A DNA stretch of 64,000 nucleotides from Raffaelea ambrosiae (GCA_002778195.1 PCDI01000003.1:744001-808000), one strand, 5' to 3'. Shown: positions 1 to 10,509, counted from the first letter of the stretch. The notes: generated from the letters alone by a model not told the origin. A program made the numbers and translations.

Positions 1-1
1 C

Positions 2-1477
2 TACTCGAACACCATCAAAAATCGTATCATGTCCTACAAGAGAATGGACATATTCCAGTGGTCCCGGGAGATGCTGCTGTATAACCAGGCGCTGGAACAG
101 CAGTCTGAGACTTCCAAGGCCATGCATCAGGCGCAAGTAGCCAGCCAAGAGACCAAATCGGCCCCCCAACAAGGCGCCAAGCAGGGTCCAACAAAGAGCG
201 TCAAGAAAGAACCAGATGCGCCCATCGAGACAGGGCTGACACCACGAGAAGAGCTCGCCTTTTTGAAAGCCAACCTCCTCACCCCGATCGACGGCCTCGC
301 CAACCACGGCTACGTCCCTGTCGTGCCATCCGAAGAGAACATCCAGAAAGCCCGCGACGCTGAAAGCGTGTCCAAGGGTTGGGAGAAATGTGACCGCTGC
401 TCGACTCGATTTCAGGTCTTCCCCGGCCGGCGTCCCGAGGACGGCGCCCTCACCTCGGGCGGCACGTGTACTTTCCACCCGGGCAAGGCTTTCTTCCCAC
501 CACGATCGGCCTTCGCCAGCTCCAACACCGTTACCGAACAATCCAGGCGGTACCGCTGCTGCGGCCAGGCCGTCGGCGACTCGCCGGGTTGTGTCACGAG
601 GGATGACCACGTCTTCAAAACCACCGATCCCAAACGACTCGCCTCCCTCTGGAACTTTGCCGAAACGCCGGCCAACCCCAACGCGCCCGCCGACCGCGCC
701 GTGTGCTTCGACTGTGAGATGGGCTACACCACCTATGGCATGGAGCTGATCCGCGTGACGGCGACCTCGTGGCCGACAGGCGAGGAGCTGCTGGACGTTC
801 TCGTCCGCCCCATCGGGGAGGTGATCGATTTCAACTCGCGCTACTCGGGTGTGTGGCCCGAGGACATTCTCAACGCTCTGCCCTTTTCGGCGTCGACCAT
901 CTTTGGCAAGCATGGCGGCGAGAAGAAGGAGAAAAATACTACACAAGAGGGCCATTCAGCAACGACAACATCGACAACGGCAACGGCAACAGCAACAGCA
1001 ACAGCAACAGCAACAACACGGAAGCGCCTGCAAATCGTGTCCTCGCCGCTTGTGGCTCGCGACCTCTTGTTCGCCCTCATCCGCCCAGACACGCCCCTCG
1101 TCGGCCACGGCCTCGAAAATGACCTCAACAGCATGCGCATCGTCCACCCGACCATTGTCGACACCATCCTGCTGTACCCACACCCCAAGGGCCTACCTAT
1201 ACGCTACGGGCTCAAGATGCTGATGGAGCGTCACCTCAACCGCCAGATCCAGGTCGAGCCGCCGAGCACTGCCGACGCTAGCGGCCCGCTGGGCGGCCAC
1301 GACAGCGCTGAAGATGCTCGGGCCGCTGGTGACTTGGTGCGCTTCAAGATTAAGCAGGAGTGGGCCATTAAGCGGGCTGACGGTTGGCGGTTTGTCGATG
1401 GGGTGTTGTATGCTCCAGGAGCGAAGCCGCCAGGCAAGGATGGAGCACAGCTGACAGAGGCGTATATCGAGAAATAG
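2..1477 (+). CDS. REX3: RNA exonuclease Rex3-like, 5' partial
   Basis: A DEDDh-type 3'-5' exonuclease of the fungal Rex3 family, which trims the 3' ends of RNase MRP RNA and snRNAs. Residues are counted from the first Met at 29. Visible motifs are FDCEMGY near residue 227 (first D and E), GHGLENDL near 357 (second D) and HDSAEDA near 424 (catalytic H and last D). A Cys/His-rich region (CDRC, CTFHPG, YRCCG, then GC) at about 120-190 precedes the nuclease, as in Rex3 proteins. The frame is open to the left edge from position 2 and the upstream codons look coding, so the N-terminus lies outside the window and the Met at 29 is probably internal. An imperfect ACA/GCA microsatellite (about 960-1020) puts a Thr-Ala run inside the nuclease fold. 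The stop is TAG at 1475-1477. The family call is firm, but separation from Rex1 or Rex4 rests on the Cys-rich region. Confidence 0.82.
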   Translation, partial: YSNTIKNRIMSYKRMDIFQWSREMLLYNQALEQQSETSKAMHQAQVASQETKSAPQQGAKQGPTKSVKKEPDAPIETGLTPREELAFLKANLLTPIDGLANHGYVPVVPSEENIQKARDAESVSKGWEKCDRCSTRFQVFPGRRPEDGALTSGGTCTFHPGKAFFPPRSAFASSNTVTEQSRRYRCCGQAVGDSPGCVTRDDHVFKTTDPKRLASLWNFAETPANPNAPADRAVCFDCEMGYTTYGMELIRVTATSWPTGEELLDVLVRPIGEVIDFNSRYSGVWPEDILNALPFSASTIFGKHGGEKKEKNTTQEGHSATTTSTTATATATATATATTRKRLQIVSSPLVARDLLFALIRPDTPLVGHGLENDLNSMRIVHPTIVDTILLYPHPKGLPIRYGLKMLMERHLNRQIQVEPPSTADASGPLGGHDSAEDARAAGDLVRFKIKQEWAIKRADGWRFVDGVLYAPGAKPPGKDGAQLTEAYIEK

Positions 1478-2098
1478 ATGATGGTACTGGGCAACGGGCG
1501 TTATGGACACGGGTCATGGATAAGGGAACAACCACATAGGGGGCGTATGGCAACTCGGGACAAGAGCAAAAAAAAAGTTCGGGACAGATATTTTTGGCAT
1601 ACTCTACTCAGTAGGATATCCACAAAACCATCGATATAGAGAAAGGTAGACAGGCTGGGGATGCCAGTTTACAGCCTAACTATTGAGTGTTTTTTTACTT
1701 TATTTGTTGGTTTCCAAACATTTGATCATTGTCAATCATTCTTCTCCATGTGTGCTTTCCATGTGCTTGCTTTTACTTTTTTTTATTCCCATTTCCGAAG
1801 CGGGGAGACCCATGTCAATCAATGTGTGGTAGTTGGTAGAGTAGTTAGTTGTACATATCGATGATGTTAAATACAAGTGAGTAAAAATAAAAGAAATAAA
1901 GACGCCAGTAGTGATTTTTCCCCCCTCCCTCCCATAGTTATCCTCTGAACTCTGGAGGAGACGATGCCGTTGTTGCCAATGTCCACACGCATTTCTCATT
2001 ATACACGCACCATTGTTTTTTTCTTTTTCTCGTCTTCTTTCTTCTCTTCGTCCGCTGTTCAACCCTCTCGCACACCCACACATTCTCCCCCCCTCCCT
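1478..2098. other. Convergent 3' intergenic region (REX3/PHB1)
   Basis: AT-rich sequence between two genes that end towards each other. It should hold both 3' UTRs. No coding potential beyond short chance frames and no RNA gene was seen. C/T-rich runs lie near 2020-2098, next to the PHB1 stop. Confidence 0.6.
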
Positions 2099-2926
2099 CT
2101 ATGCCCGGCCAGCGTTCAGCAGAATGTTGGCACCCTGCTTGCCGGCCGGCAGGTACGCCACGTTGGGGTTCGATGCCAGCGTCTGTGCAATATCCCGGCT
2201 GGCCTCAATCTTGCGGATCTGCACCAGACCGTCGCCCGACTTCGCAATCGCCCGGCTGATGGTGTCGGCGCTCTCAGCCTCGCCCTCGGCACGGATGACG
2301 TTCGCCTGCCGCTCTTGCTCGGCCCGCTCCACGATGAACCGCGCCCGCTCGGCATCCTGCTGCGCAATCTGCTTCTGCTCGACCGCCTTGGTGAACTCCT
2401 TGCCAAACGTCATGTGCGTAATCGACACGTCCTCGAGCGCAATGTTGAACTCGTGCGCCCGCTTCGTCAGGTCCGCGCGGATCCGCTGCGACACGGCCTC
2501 GCGCTGCGTGATCAGCTCGGCGGCATCGAACTGGGCGACGATGGCTTTCAGGACTTCGTTGCCAATGGACGGCAGGACACGCTCGTCGTAGTCGGTGCCG
2601 AGGTTCTGGTAAATTTTCGGGAGCGAGGGCACCTCGGGCCGGTGCAGCACGCGCAGCGTCAAGCTGACCATCTGCAAGTCCTTGCTGCCGGTGGTGGTGG
2701 CAATGTTGCGCGGCTTGGTGCGGACGTCAAAGACGATGCTGCGCTGGAGCCAGGGAATGAGGAAGTGGGTGCCCTCGCCGATGACCGAGTTGCTGACACC
2801 GGTCAGACGGTCAAAGATGACCGCACGAGAGCCGCCGCGAACATCGTACATGGACGCCTGGAGGACAGCCACGCCGGCGGCAGCCGGGATGATAGACTTG
2901 TAGAGGAATCCCAGAGCGTTGGCCAT
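2099..2926 (-). CDS. PHB1: Prohibitin-1, mitochondrial inner membrane
   Basis: Prohibitin 1 forms ring complexes with Phb2 in the mitochondrial inner membrane. It acts as a scaffold for the m-AAA protease and in cristae and respiratory-complex quality control. The model is one exon of 275 residues, within the usual family length. The start chosen is the ATG at 2924-2926 (MANALGFLYKS). The frame runs 25 codons further upstream, but that part has no prohibitin similarity. An N-terminal hydrophobic anchor (about 5-22) is followed by the PHB/SPFH domain (about 28-190), with YDVRGGSRAVIFDR and RTKPRNIATTTGSKDLQ, then a coiled coil rich in Glu, Arg and Ala (about 180-230). The end is GKQGANILLNAGRA. 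It is divergent from QCR8, another mitochondrial inner-membrane gene, with 563 bp between the starts. Confidence 0.95.
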   Translation of the reverse strand: MANALGFLYKSIIPAAAGVAVLQASMYDVRGGSRAVIFDRLTGVSNSVIGEGTHFLIPWLQRSIVFDVRTKPRNIATTTGSKDLQMVSLTLRVLHRPEVPSLPKIYQNLGTDYDERVLPSIGNEVLKAIVAQFDAAELITQREAVSQRIRADLTKRAHEFNIALEDVSITHMTFGKEFTKAVEQKQIAQQDAERARFIVERAEQERQANVIRAEGEAESADTISRAIAKSGDGLVQIRKIEASRDIAQTLASNPNVAYLPAGKQGANILLNAGRA

Positions 2927-3489
2927 GATGGGCGGGTGGTTTGGTTGTTCGGAACGGTGCAATGCACACACGGGTTTGTGTCGTTCGTTTGTCTCGTGCA
3001 CTCGCAGTTTCCTCTAGATATCCCAATAGATCCTTCTGTCAGGTGCTGCTGCTGAACCTGAACCCTGGCTGTTCCGATCGTCTTTGTTTTGTGTGTTCGT
3101 CGTTCTCGGTTGCGGCGGGCTTGGGGTGGGATTTAGCTTCAAAATCATGCACAGGCAGCTTTTTTTTTTGCGTATGGAGGGTCCCTCTCCTCTCTCCTCT
3201 CGTTGTGACGGAAGCGGAATTACCTGTGTTTCCGAGCTACCCCCCCCCCCCCCCCCCCCCCCCCCNGGTCGCCTAATTCGGTATAGTGCATTGGGCTTCT
3301 GGCCTACCGCAGGCCAATGATCATTCCGACAACTCCCATTCCTCATCCACAAGAAATTCTCTCGTCTTGTTTCTCGGTTCGGACCACTTTCCATCATCAC
3401 CACCCTCGAACCTCGTTCCACGCCGACACTACCGGTCCTTCCGCCCCTCTCTCCCCCGCCCCGGTCATTTACTCACACTCATCATCACA
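2927..3489. promoter_or_regulatory. Shared divergent promoter of PHB1 and QCR8
   Basis: 563 bp between two start codons pointing apart. It contains a 26-base C run (3240-3265) that ends in an undetermined base N at 3266, and a CCAAT box at 3314-3318, 172 bp before the QCR8 start. A pyrimidine-rich leader runs into the QCR8 ATG. The length of the C run is uncertain because the base call fails at its end. Confidence 0.6.
3314..3318 (+). promoter_or_regulatory. CCAAT box (candidate HAP complex site)
   Basis: CCAAT upstream of QCR8. In fungi the HAP/CCAAT-binding complex activates many respiratory-chain genes. Binding here is inferred from the pentamer and its position only. Confidence 0.4.
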
Positions 3490-4393
3490 ATGCGTCCGAC
3501 TGCAATCCTCAGAATGCGCCCGACGCAGATGCTGCGCAGCGGCGGCGGTGGTGACACCCCGCTGGGCAAGTTCGGCCAGTACGTTTCCACTTCTTTCCGT
3601 TGCGCCGTTCCATTGCGGCATTTGGCATTGCGGCCGGCCACAGCACCCCCCCGACCTGTTTAGGCAGCCGCAACGTCCTGTCCGATTTTTCCGAGCGACT
3701 GCTAACATTTCCCGTGCAGCTACATTGGCGACTACGGCAGCTTTGGTAAGTTGCTTGTTTGAATAATACCATCCTCCCGACGCGTTCCGCTACCCGGTTC
3801 CCTGGCATAATACCCCGAGCAGCGATGTGGAGGAGCGGTTGGACGCCATCACTGCGGCACGTACGATGAATTGCGGTTTCGTTTCCCCAGCTATCGGAGG
3901 ATGCATCAGTCGGTCGGGTCAGAGTTGATGGCGCCGGAGAGATCACATAGGGGGTTGGACAAGCCCGGGCATGCGGATTGCCGTAGAGACGACTTTTACC
4001 AATTGCCGGAATGACGAGGAACGAGGAAAATGATCAACATGTGCTGACTGGGAGATTCTCTTGGTTTCTAGGCCCCGCGTCGCAGAAGCAGCGCGGTATC
4101 ATCTCCTACGGTCTGGCCCCCAACCGCCAGAACCCGTGGGCTCACGCTGGTCACGATGCCATCTTCAACTCCTGGCGGCGGTTTTCCCGGCAGGTCCTGT
4201 ACTGGGCTCCGACCTTCTTCGGTGGCTACTACGTCGCCGCTTGGGCTCTTGAGAAGTACGGCTATTCTCCCTTTTCCTTTTCATGGAAGTCCGCGCGAAG
4301 TTGCGAGCAAGTATCGCTAACTGGTGTCGTCACAGGAACGAGCACGTCAACTCCAAGGAAGGCCGCGCAGAACTCGAGGGCGAGGAGGAGTAG
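3490..4393 (+). CDS. QCR8: Cytochrome bc1 complex subunit 8 (ubiquinone-binding protein)
   Basis: Small subunit of respiratory complex III, with a single transmembrane helix, located near the quinone site. Exons are 3490-3578, 3720-3745, 4072-4255 and 4336-4393, giving 118 residues. Donors are GTACGT, GTAAGT and GTACGG. Acceptors are GCAG, CTAG and ACAG. The family signature is clear in exon 3: QRGIISYGLAPNRQNPW, then HAGHDAIFNSWRRF, then a hydrophobic stretch (YWAPTFFGGYYVAAW). The tail NEHVNSKEGRAELEGEEE is typical. Exon 2 is only 26 nt and would be easy for gene finders to miss. Partners are Qcr7 (also in this window, at 31.6 kb), cytochrome b and the Rieske protein. Confidence 0.93.
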
Positions 4394-6107
4394 AGCATCG
4401 GTTGTTTTTTTGGAGGAATCTGCATTAGAAATGAATGGCTAGAAAAAGAAGGGGGAAGAAAATAAAGACAAAGAGAAACGGGCTGCGAGGAATGCGGGAT
4501 GAATGTCCTCTTTGGTTGACATATAATGTACACTACCACCGTCTCGAACCGTTCAGTCGCAATGGAATTCAGACACATCTTACATATCATTTACTTTTTT
4601 TTAACTTGATGTATTGAGTCACGGCGATCACATTGTCTGGTATATGCAAGCATACAGGCATGCCATGCGCTCATACACAGCCCTTTCTGCGAGCACATAT
4701 CGATGCCTGGCATGGAACACATGAGCGGTGACTCTTATGCCTTGCGGCCCAGAAAGGCAACCCATGGTAGAGATCTGCGCCTGATTTGCGCCGCCACTGG
4801 CCAAGCCTCTCAATTCCCGTGTATAGCAGAAGCACGGGGCCAGATATATAAAGGTGGGAGACGAACAGAACGAGAGCGATAAAAAAGGCGAGTCCGCGGG
4901 GAAATCAACCTTTGTCCGGGGATCTTTGCAAAACTCAGGCGCAACCGGCGCCGTGGCGGGGGCCACAAGGCTGGCAAATGGCTTGTCGGGCCTGGCTGTC
5001 AAGGCCAACTCGCAGGGCCGTTTTCTGTTTGTAGGCGCCCGCCGTTAGGTGAGATAGCGCCACGGCCGAAGGCCGCCAATACACGTGACAAATGTGACAA
5101 AATGAGTTTTGTCATCAAGTCACGTGTATAAGATGCGCCACCCTAGCGCCCTTCAAGATTGAAAAATTGCCCCTGATTCGCAGAATTTTTGACTAGCGTT
5201 CAGTAAGACCCGCTTTTTGTTGTGGTCCGTGCACGGAAGCCCTCCAGTATATAAGGAGCGCATCTCCCACCTCTTTTTCTTTCCAAACGCACGCGATTTC
5301 CGGCCACCCCCGCGCTTCAGCCTCAGGAATTTTTTATTTGCGGCTTGACACTTGTCGCAACACAAAAAAAAAAATACACGACTTCATCACCAGAAGGACA
5401 CATTCTTCTCTCCTTGACTCAAACTCTCGCTTTTGAGTTCTTGCGATCGAGATCCTAATTTTTTTTTCTCATTTTCTATTGTTCAGCGTTTGCTTTTTCT
5501 GGTTTTTTTTTCCTTTTTTCCCCTTTGACACTCCTTTCCAACCACCAAAAAATCCACTCCGAATATCATTCGAACAAACATCACAAAACAAGGAATCGCA
5601 TCGAAGTTTCATCGATCACGCACTCTTCCTACGTTCAAGCTTCCACATTCCCGATATTGTCATCTCGACCTGACGTTGGGCGGCCACGAACCCTCATCGC
5701 CACTCCGTAGATTTCCTCACCCCCCCTCCCTTCTCTTCTCCCTCTCTCGACCTCGGCGAGGAAAGAAGCAGACAGCAACGAGATTCCATCTCGGTTCACT
5801 GCACGTCTTTGCGACACGCGAAAATCACACATCTCATCAGCCATCGACCAGGTCGCCGGCTGTTGTAAGTGTGTGTCTTGACTGGTCGTCGTTTGATGGA
5901 TGTCTGGCAGTAAAGAGTGTCTGGCTGACATGCTTTGAACCCCAACTAGGCGCTTCCTCAGCCCTGTTGTGAACCTCTGCGTCTCTTCTCTCTCTCAACT
6001 CTCCCTCGTCGTCTCGTCCTCTTTTCTCTCTCTCTCTCTCTCTCTTGCGCGCTCACTAGCCGCTCTTCTTCCCCTGTTCTCTTCTCTGTGTCCTCGATAC
6101 CGCAAAG
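4394..6107. other. Intergenic region and TBP promoter/leader
   Basis: No gene seen. It holds the QCR8 3' UTR, a nested inverted repeat at 5081-5127, and a long pyrimidine-rich TBP leader (about 5400-6107) with a CT microsatellite at about 6030-6050. A likely 5' UTR intron at 5867-5950 has a GTAAGT donor, a CTGAC branch-like element and a CTAG acceptor. Confidence 0.5.
5081..5127. promoter_or_regulatory. Nested inverted repeat with two CACGTG cores
   Basis: Outer arms ACACGTGAC (5081-5089) and GTCACGTGT (5119-5127) are perfect inverted copies. Between them TGACAAAA (5095-5102) and TTTTGTCA (5107-5114) form a second perfect inverted pair around a 4-base loop. CACGTG is the core bound by bHLH factors such as Cbf1. 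The element lies about 1 kb upstream of the TBP start. Confidence 0.6.
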
Positions 6108-7450
6108 ATGGACGGCGCCAATATGACCTCCATGTCCTCTGTGCAGGTCGTGAACCCGCCGACGCCGGCAGCAAGCCTGTACACGCAGTCTTCGATGGAC
6201 TCGCTCAACTCCCACCCCTCCACGGCCGCGCAGGCCCGAGCCTTCACGGCGCCCTCGTCGCTTTCCTTCCCTGGAGGAACAGACACCATGACGCCCCCGT
6301 CTGAAAAAGATGGAAACGTGACCAACGGCATCAAGCCGGCGGCCCCGACCCCAGCGCCAGAAACGGCAGCTGCGGGCACGGCGGCTGCCAACACGGCTAC
6401 GGTTGGAGTGAGCGGCATCGTGCCGACGTTGCAGTGAGTGTTCTTGCCCTAGTCTTTTCCATTCCTGCGGTCCCGAAACAAAATATTTTTCGTAAAGAAC
6501 CCATGTTCATATATTTTTCTCGTAATTAAGGAACATCGTCGCAACGGTCAATCTCGACTGCCGGCTTGATCTCAAAACCATCGCGTTGCACGCGCGGAAT
6601 GCAGAGTACAATCCGGTTCGTACACCCCAACATGTACCCCTCCCGGCGGCTGGCCCTCCTTTCTCTCTCCCCAGGGAGAGAAGAGGAGCCGGCCCGTGTG
6701 GTTGTGTGTATGTGAAGTGGTGGCGCGTTGCTGACCAAAGATCCCATAGAAACGTTTTGCTGCTGTCATCATGCGCATCCGCGATCCCAAGACCACGGCT
6801 CTGATCTTTGCCTCGTAAGTACTGCTCTGCCCAAACGAAAACATCTATGGATGGTAGAAAGTTTTGTATGCCAACAATTGTGTCACTGCAGGGGCAAAAT
6901 GGTCGTCACCGGCGCGAAATCCGAGGATGATTCAAAACTCGCGTCCCGCAAGTATGCTCGCATCATCCAGAAGCTCGGTTTCAATGCCAAGTTCACGGAT
7001 TTCAAGATCCAGAGTAAGTGCCTCCTACTTGCCACGTTTGAGTTTCTGTTGTGTATCGGCACTTCCTTGGTCACACACGGATGGAAACTACGAAACAAGC
7101 AAGTGACAAAAGAGTCGTCCCGAACTGACATGTTTGCCTTCAGATATCGTCGGTAGCTGTGACATCAAGTTCCCCATTCGTCTGGAGGGCCTGGCATCTC
7201 GCCATCACAACTTCAGCTCCTACGAGCCTGAGCTCTTCCCCGGTTTGATCTACCGCATGATCAAGCCGAAGATCGTCCTGCTCATCTTTGTCAGCGGCAA
7301 GATCGTTCTGACGGGCGCCAAAGTCCGCCAGGAGATCTACACTGCTTTCGAGATGATTTACCCCGTCTTGCAAGGTACTGTCTCATCCCCCAAGCATGTT
7401 TTCTTCCTGTTCATTTTCTAATGGGCTATGCAGATTTCCGCAAGGTCTAA
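6108..7450 (+). CDS. TBP (SPT15): TATA-box-binding protein
   Basis: General transcription factor used by RNA polymerases I, II and III. Exons are 6108-6433, 6531-6615, 6750-6814, 6892-7013, 7144-7374 and 7434-7450, giving 281 residues. A poorly conserved N-terminal part of about 100 residues rich in Ala, Pro, Ser and Thr precedes the saddle-shaped core of about 180 residues. The core has two direct repeats: the first from IVPTLQNIVATVNL through FASGKMVVTGAKSEDD, and the second from NIVGSCDIKFPIRLEGL through VSGKIVLTGAK. It ends in YPVLQDFRKV. The final coding exon is only 17 nt (the last bases of the core plus TAA). Five introns interrupt the core at codon-consistent phases. A probable extra intron lies in the 5' UTR (5867-5950). 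Confidence 0.96.
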
Positions 7451-8605
7451 GTCACAAGACCATGGACTCTTGTCAAGCGAGATGGGCGTTGTACAAAATT
7501 ATGTTTACCATTTCTGCTGTCCTGGCGTCGACCTGGAGGGGGATTTTTCATCTCCTCTCCGCCCACGCGGCACAGGGGTATTTACCTCGTGGTCGGCGTC
7601 CAGCCATCTTTCTCTCTCATTTTCATGCATCAACAAGGCGTTGGGGACCGGGTCGGCAACCCGATTTGATTTCGTGCGCGTTTCTATTTTCGTGTTTTTT
7701 TTTGTCGTTTAACAAAAAAAAGTCGGGCGAGAAGGACATAAACTGGACTATGGGCGCAAGCAATAGAATGAACGACAAAAGGGGGCATATGGAAGGATAA
7801 AGGGGTGTTACTTTTTCTTTTTTTTGGCCTCGTTTCCTTTTCACGTTTTCGCTTCGTTGTTTTCTTGTTCCCGCATCCCTTTTCCTGCCAGCCACCACGA
7901 CACAACCAGGACATAGAGGATAGACTTCCTGGGGCGGGAGATCTTTATCTTTTTTTTACACGTCTTACCTTTTCAGTCTTCAGATGTAGGCTGGAATATG
8001 CCGAGATGGGATGGGAAGGAGCCGTTGGTGGAAGGGTTTGCTGACCTGGGAAGTCAGTTGCCATCGAGTCGTTTTGCAGTATCGGGGAGCATGTGCATTG
8101 GTCGGCAGGTGTAGCTGGGAGGTTTCTCTTATTATATGATACCCAAATAATTACCCCAAAAAAATAAGAAAAGGCAGAAAACAATAAAAAAACAATGAAA
8201 AATGACTGAAAGAATGAAAGATGGGCGGGCAAAATGTGCATGATATTTTTTTCTTTCATGAGATGAGGAAGGACTCTCAGTAGTTAGTTGTAAAGTTACT
8301 CGGACAAATATTTGTCCGCAGTAAGTGAATATGATTTTGGTCGATAACGGCCTTATCGCAGCGCTGCTGCGAAGGAAAAAAAAAATGGCAGAAAAAAAAT
8401 TGTCTTTCCTGGGGAGAACATAGTTATTTGATTACCATTTTTTTTTTACCCTCACCTTTTAGGCAAGCATTGAACTGTCTTCCTTTCCACGCGATACACA
8501 ATCGAAAGCAATTCACGCCATCATTTACTTCTTGCACAATACAGACGTACCTTATCATTTTTTTGGCTCATTTTCGACCAATTCGCCCCCTACCAATAAA
8601 TAGCA
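7451..8605. other. Intergenic region TBP/NHP2
   Basis: AT-rich intergenic DNA holding the TBP 3' UTR and NHP2 promoter. Poly-A and poly-T tracts are frequent. No gene or RNA was recognised. Confidence 0.5.
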
Positions 8606-9561
8606 ATGGCTTCCAGCAAGGAGAAGAAGGCCGAGGAGCCGGTCGCCGCGATCGAGAAGAAGGAGAAAAAGGAGAAGAAGGACAAGAAGGACAAGAAAGA
8701 CAAGAAGGAGAAGAAGGAGAAGAAGCGGTCTGAGACGGACGGCGTGCACAAGGACAAGACCGATAAGAAGGAAAAGAAGCACAAGAAGGAAAAGCTGGCC
8801 AAGGCCGTCGAGGCCCACCTGGAGTCCGAGGCCGTCAAGGAGGCCACGAGCACCAAGCCGACGACCACCGACATTGCCGTCATCGATACCGCCCCGTCGA
8901 AGCACATCAAGCCTATTGTTCGCGGCGCGGTTGTCGAATTTGCCCTGCCACTGGCCACCGACAAGTACCAGAAGAAGGTTTTCAAGATTGTGAAAAAGGG
9001 TACGTTTTATTCCAGATCTTCCATATTCTTCCCGTGTTTTTTTTTTCTTTACCTACAGAGAAACTGTGGTGTCTGTTTGTTTTTTATTCTCTCTTCTCTC
9101 CTTTTTTATTTTTTTCCAATCCTCCTATGACTAACCCTTATGCAGCCGCCGCACAGCAGGCCCTTCTCCGGGGCGTCAAGGAGGTTAACAAGGCCCTCCG
9201 CAAGGCGACGCCCAAGAACCCGGCCGGTGCTGCCGACAAGGTGCCCGGTCTGGTTGTCATTGCCGGCGACGTCAACCCGGCCGAGATCATCATGCACCTC
9301 CCGCTCGCGTGCGAGGACGTCAACGCGCCGTACGTGTTTGTGTCGTCGCGGGGCGAGCTCGGCCAGGCCGCGCGGACAAAGCGGCCGACGTCGGTGGTGA
9401 TGGTCAAGGCCGAGGGCCGGAAGAAGAAGGCCGGCAGCAAAGAAGCCGCCGACAAGATTGAGGAGGACAGCGACGACGACGAGAGCTATCTGGAGCAGTA
9501 CCAGGAGCTGGTGAAGCTGACGCAAAAGGAGTATGCGAAGCAGCTGAAGGGGATCTTGTGA
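8606..9561 (+). CDS. NHP2: H/ACA snoRNP subunit Nhp2 (L7Ae/L30e family)
   Basis: RNA-binding core protein of H/ACA ribonucleoproteins, which guide pseudouridylation and rRNA processing in the nucleolus. Exons are 8606-8999 and 9146-9561, with a GTACGT donor, giving 269 residues. Residues 1-75 are an extreme Lys/Glu/Asp-rich stretch (repeated KKEKK and KKDKK), probably for nucleolar targeting or RNA contact. The L7Ae fold follows: KAAAQQALLRGVKEVNKALRK, GLVVIAGDVNPAEIIMHLP, CEDVNAPYVFVSSRGELGQA, and TKRPTSVVMVK. An acidic patch EEDSDDDES lies near the end. Yeast Nhp2 is much shorter (about 156 residues); the excess here is mostly the Lys-rich N-terminus. Other L7Ae paralogues (Snu13, Rpl8) are less likely because of the EL..A..TKR context and the long tail. 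Confidence 0.85.
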
Positions 9562-10509
9562 GAAGAGAAAAAGAAAAAGAACAAAAGCCCGAGAGACTGA
9601 AGTTTACCAGAAGGAATAAGGAAAGACGACAAATGATTGATACCGAAAAGGAGAAGGGGTAAGGTTCTTTTTGGGGGGGCCCTCTTTTCCCTTCCCATTC
9701 TCTCCTTCATTCTTCTTGGGTATTCTCATTCCTGCCGTCTCTCTTCTCTTTCACTCACACACTTCTCCCTGTACATGTTTCTTCGTTATTATCGTTTTTT
9801 TTTTCTACAGGTGTTGGGGGGGGGGGGACAAAAAAAAAGAAAGGGCCACCAAAGGTGTCTTTTTCACACACACCACACACAAGAGAAGGGGAAAGTAAGT
9901 GGCTTGAGATATCCAACCGCGCAAACTTCTCCTACTGCATCTTGTTGTGGTTCTTTTCTTCTTCGCTTCGCGGTTAATTATCTCTATTGCATTTCGGCGT
10001 CAAACGGTATGGGCATTGCCTTCATTAGGGTTTTCAATGAATATTCGAAAACAGACATATGGTTTATTCGTTTACGTGATCCGGGTTCAGTGTGGGTTTG
10101 TGTGCGTCCCTGGTATTGTGGTACCCAATCGACATCACACCAAGGACAAATACATTCGTATAAAGTGTATGTACACACGGCAATAAAAGCAAGCAATAAG
10201 TAATGAACAAAGAAAGGAAAAGGACGCAAGGGGAATGACACTGCTGTGAGCATTTTTCAATTCCATTCTCGCCTTACTTCTCAACGACACAGGGGGCACA
10301 TTTTTGAACATTGTTGCATTGCTCCTTTGACTATATGAATAACTACTCCATATGAAAGAACTTTCTGTTTTTTTTTTCTGTTTCATCTGCGATTATATGT
10401 ATATTCCCATTACAGGTGTAATCCTTTACAAAAAAAACCCATCTTATGATCTGGCAAGTCATCTAATCTCTCACCCGTTTCCCATCTAATCATTCATAAT
10501 CAATCAACT
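9562..10509. other. Intergenic region NHP2/DUF1761
   Basis: Convergent 3' region with homopolymer T and A tracts and a G12 run at 9816-9827. No gene seen. Confidence 0.5.

Noticed and set aside
1964..3055. 363-codon plus-strand frame over PHB1
   Set aside because: Antisense shadow. The minus strand encodes an unambiguous prohibitin.
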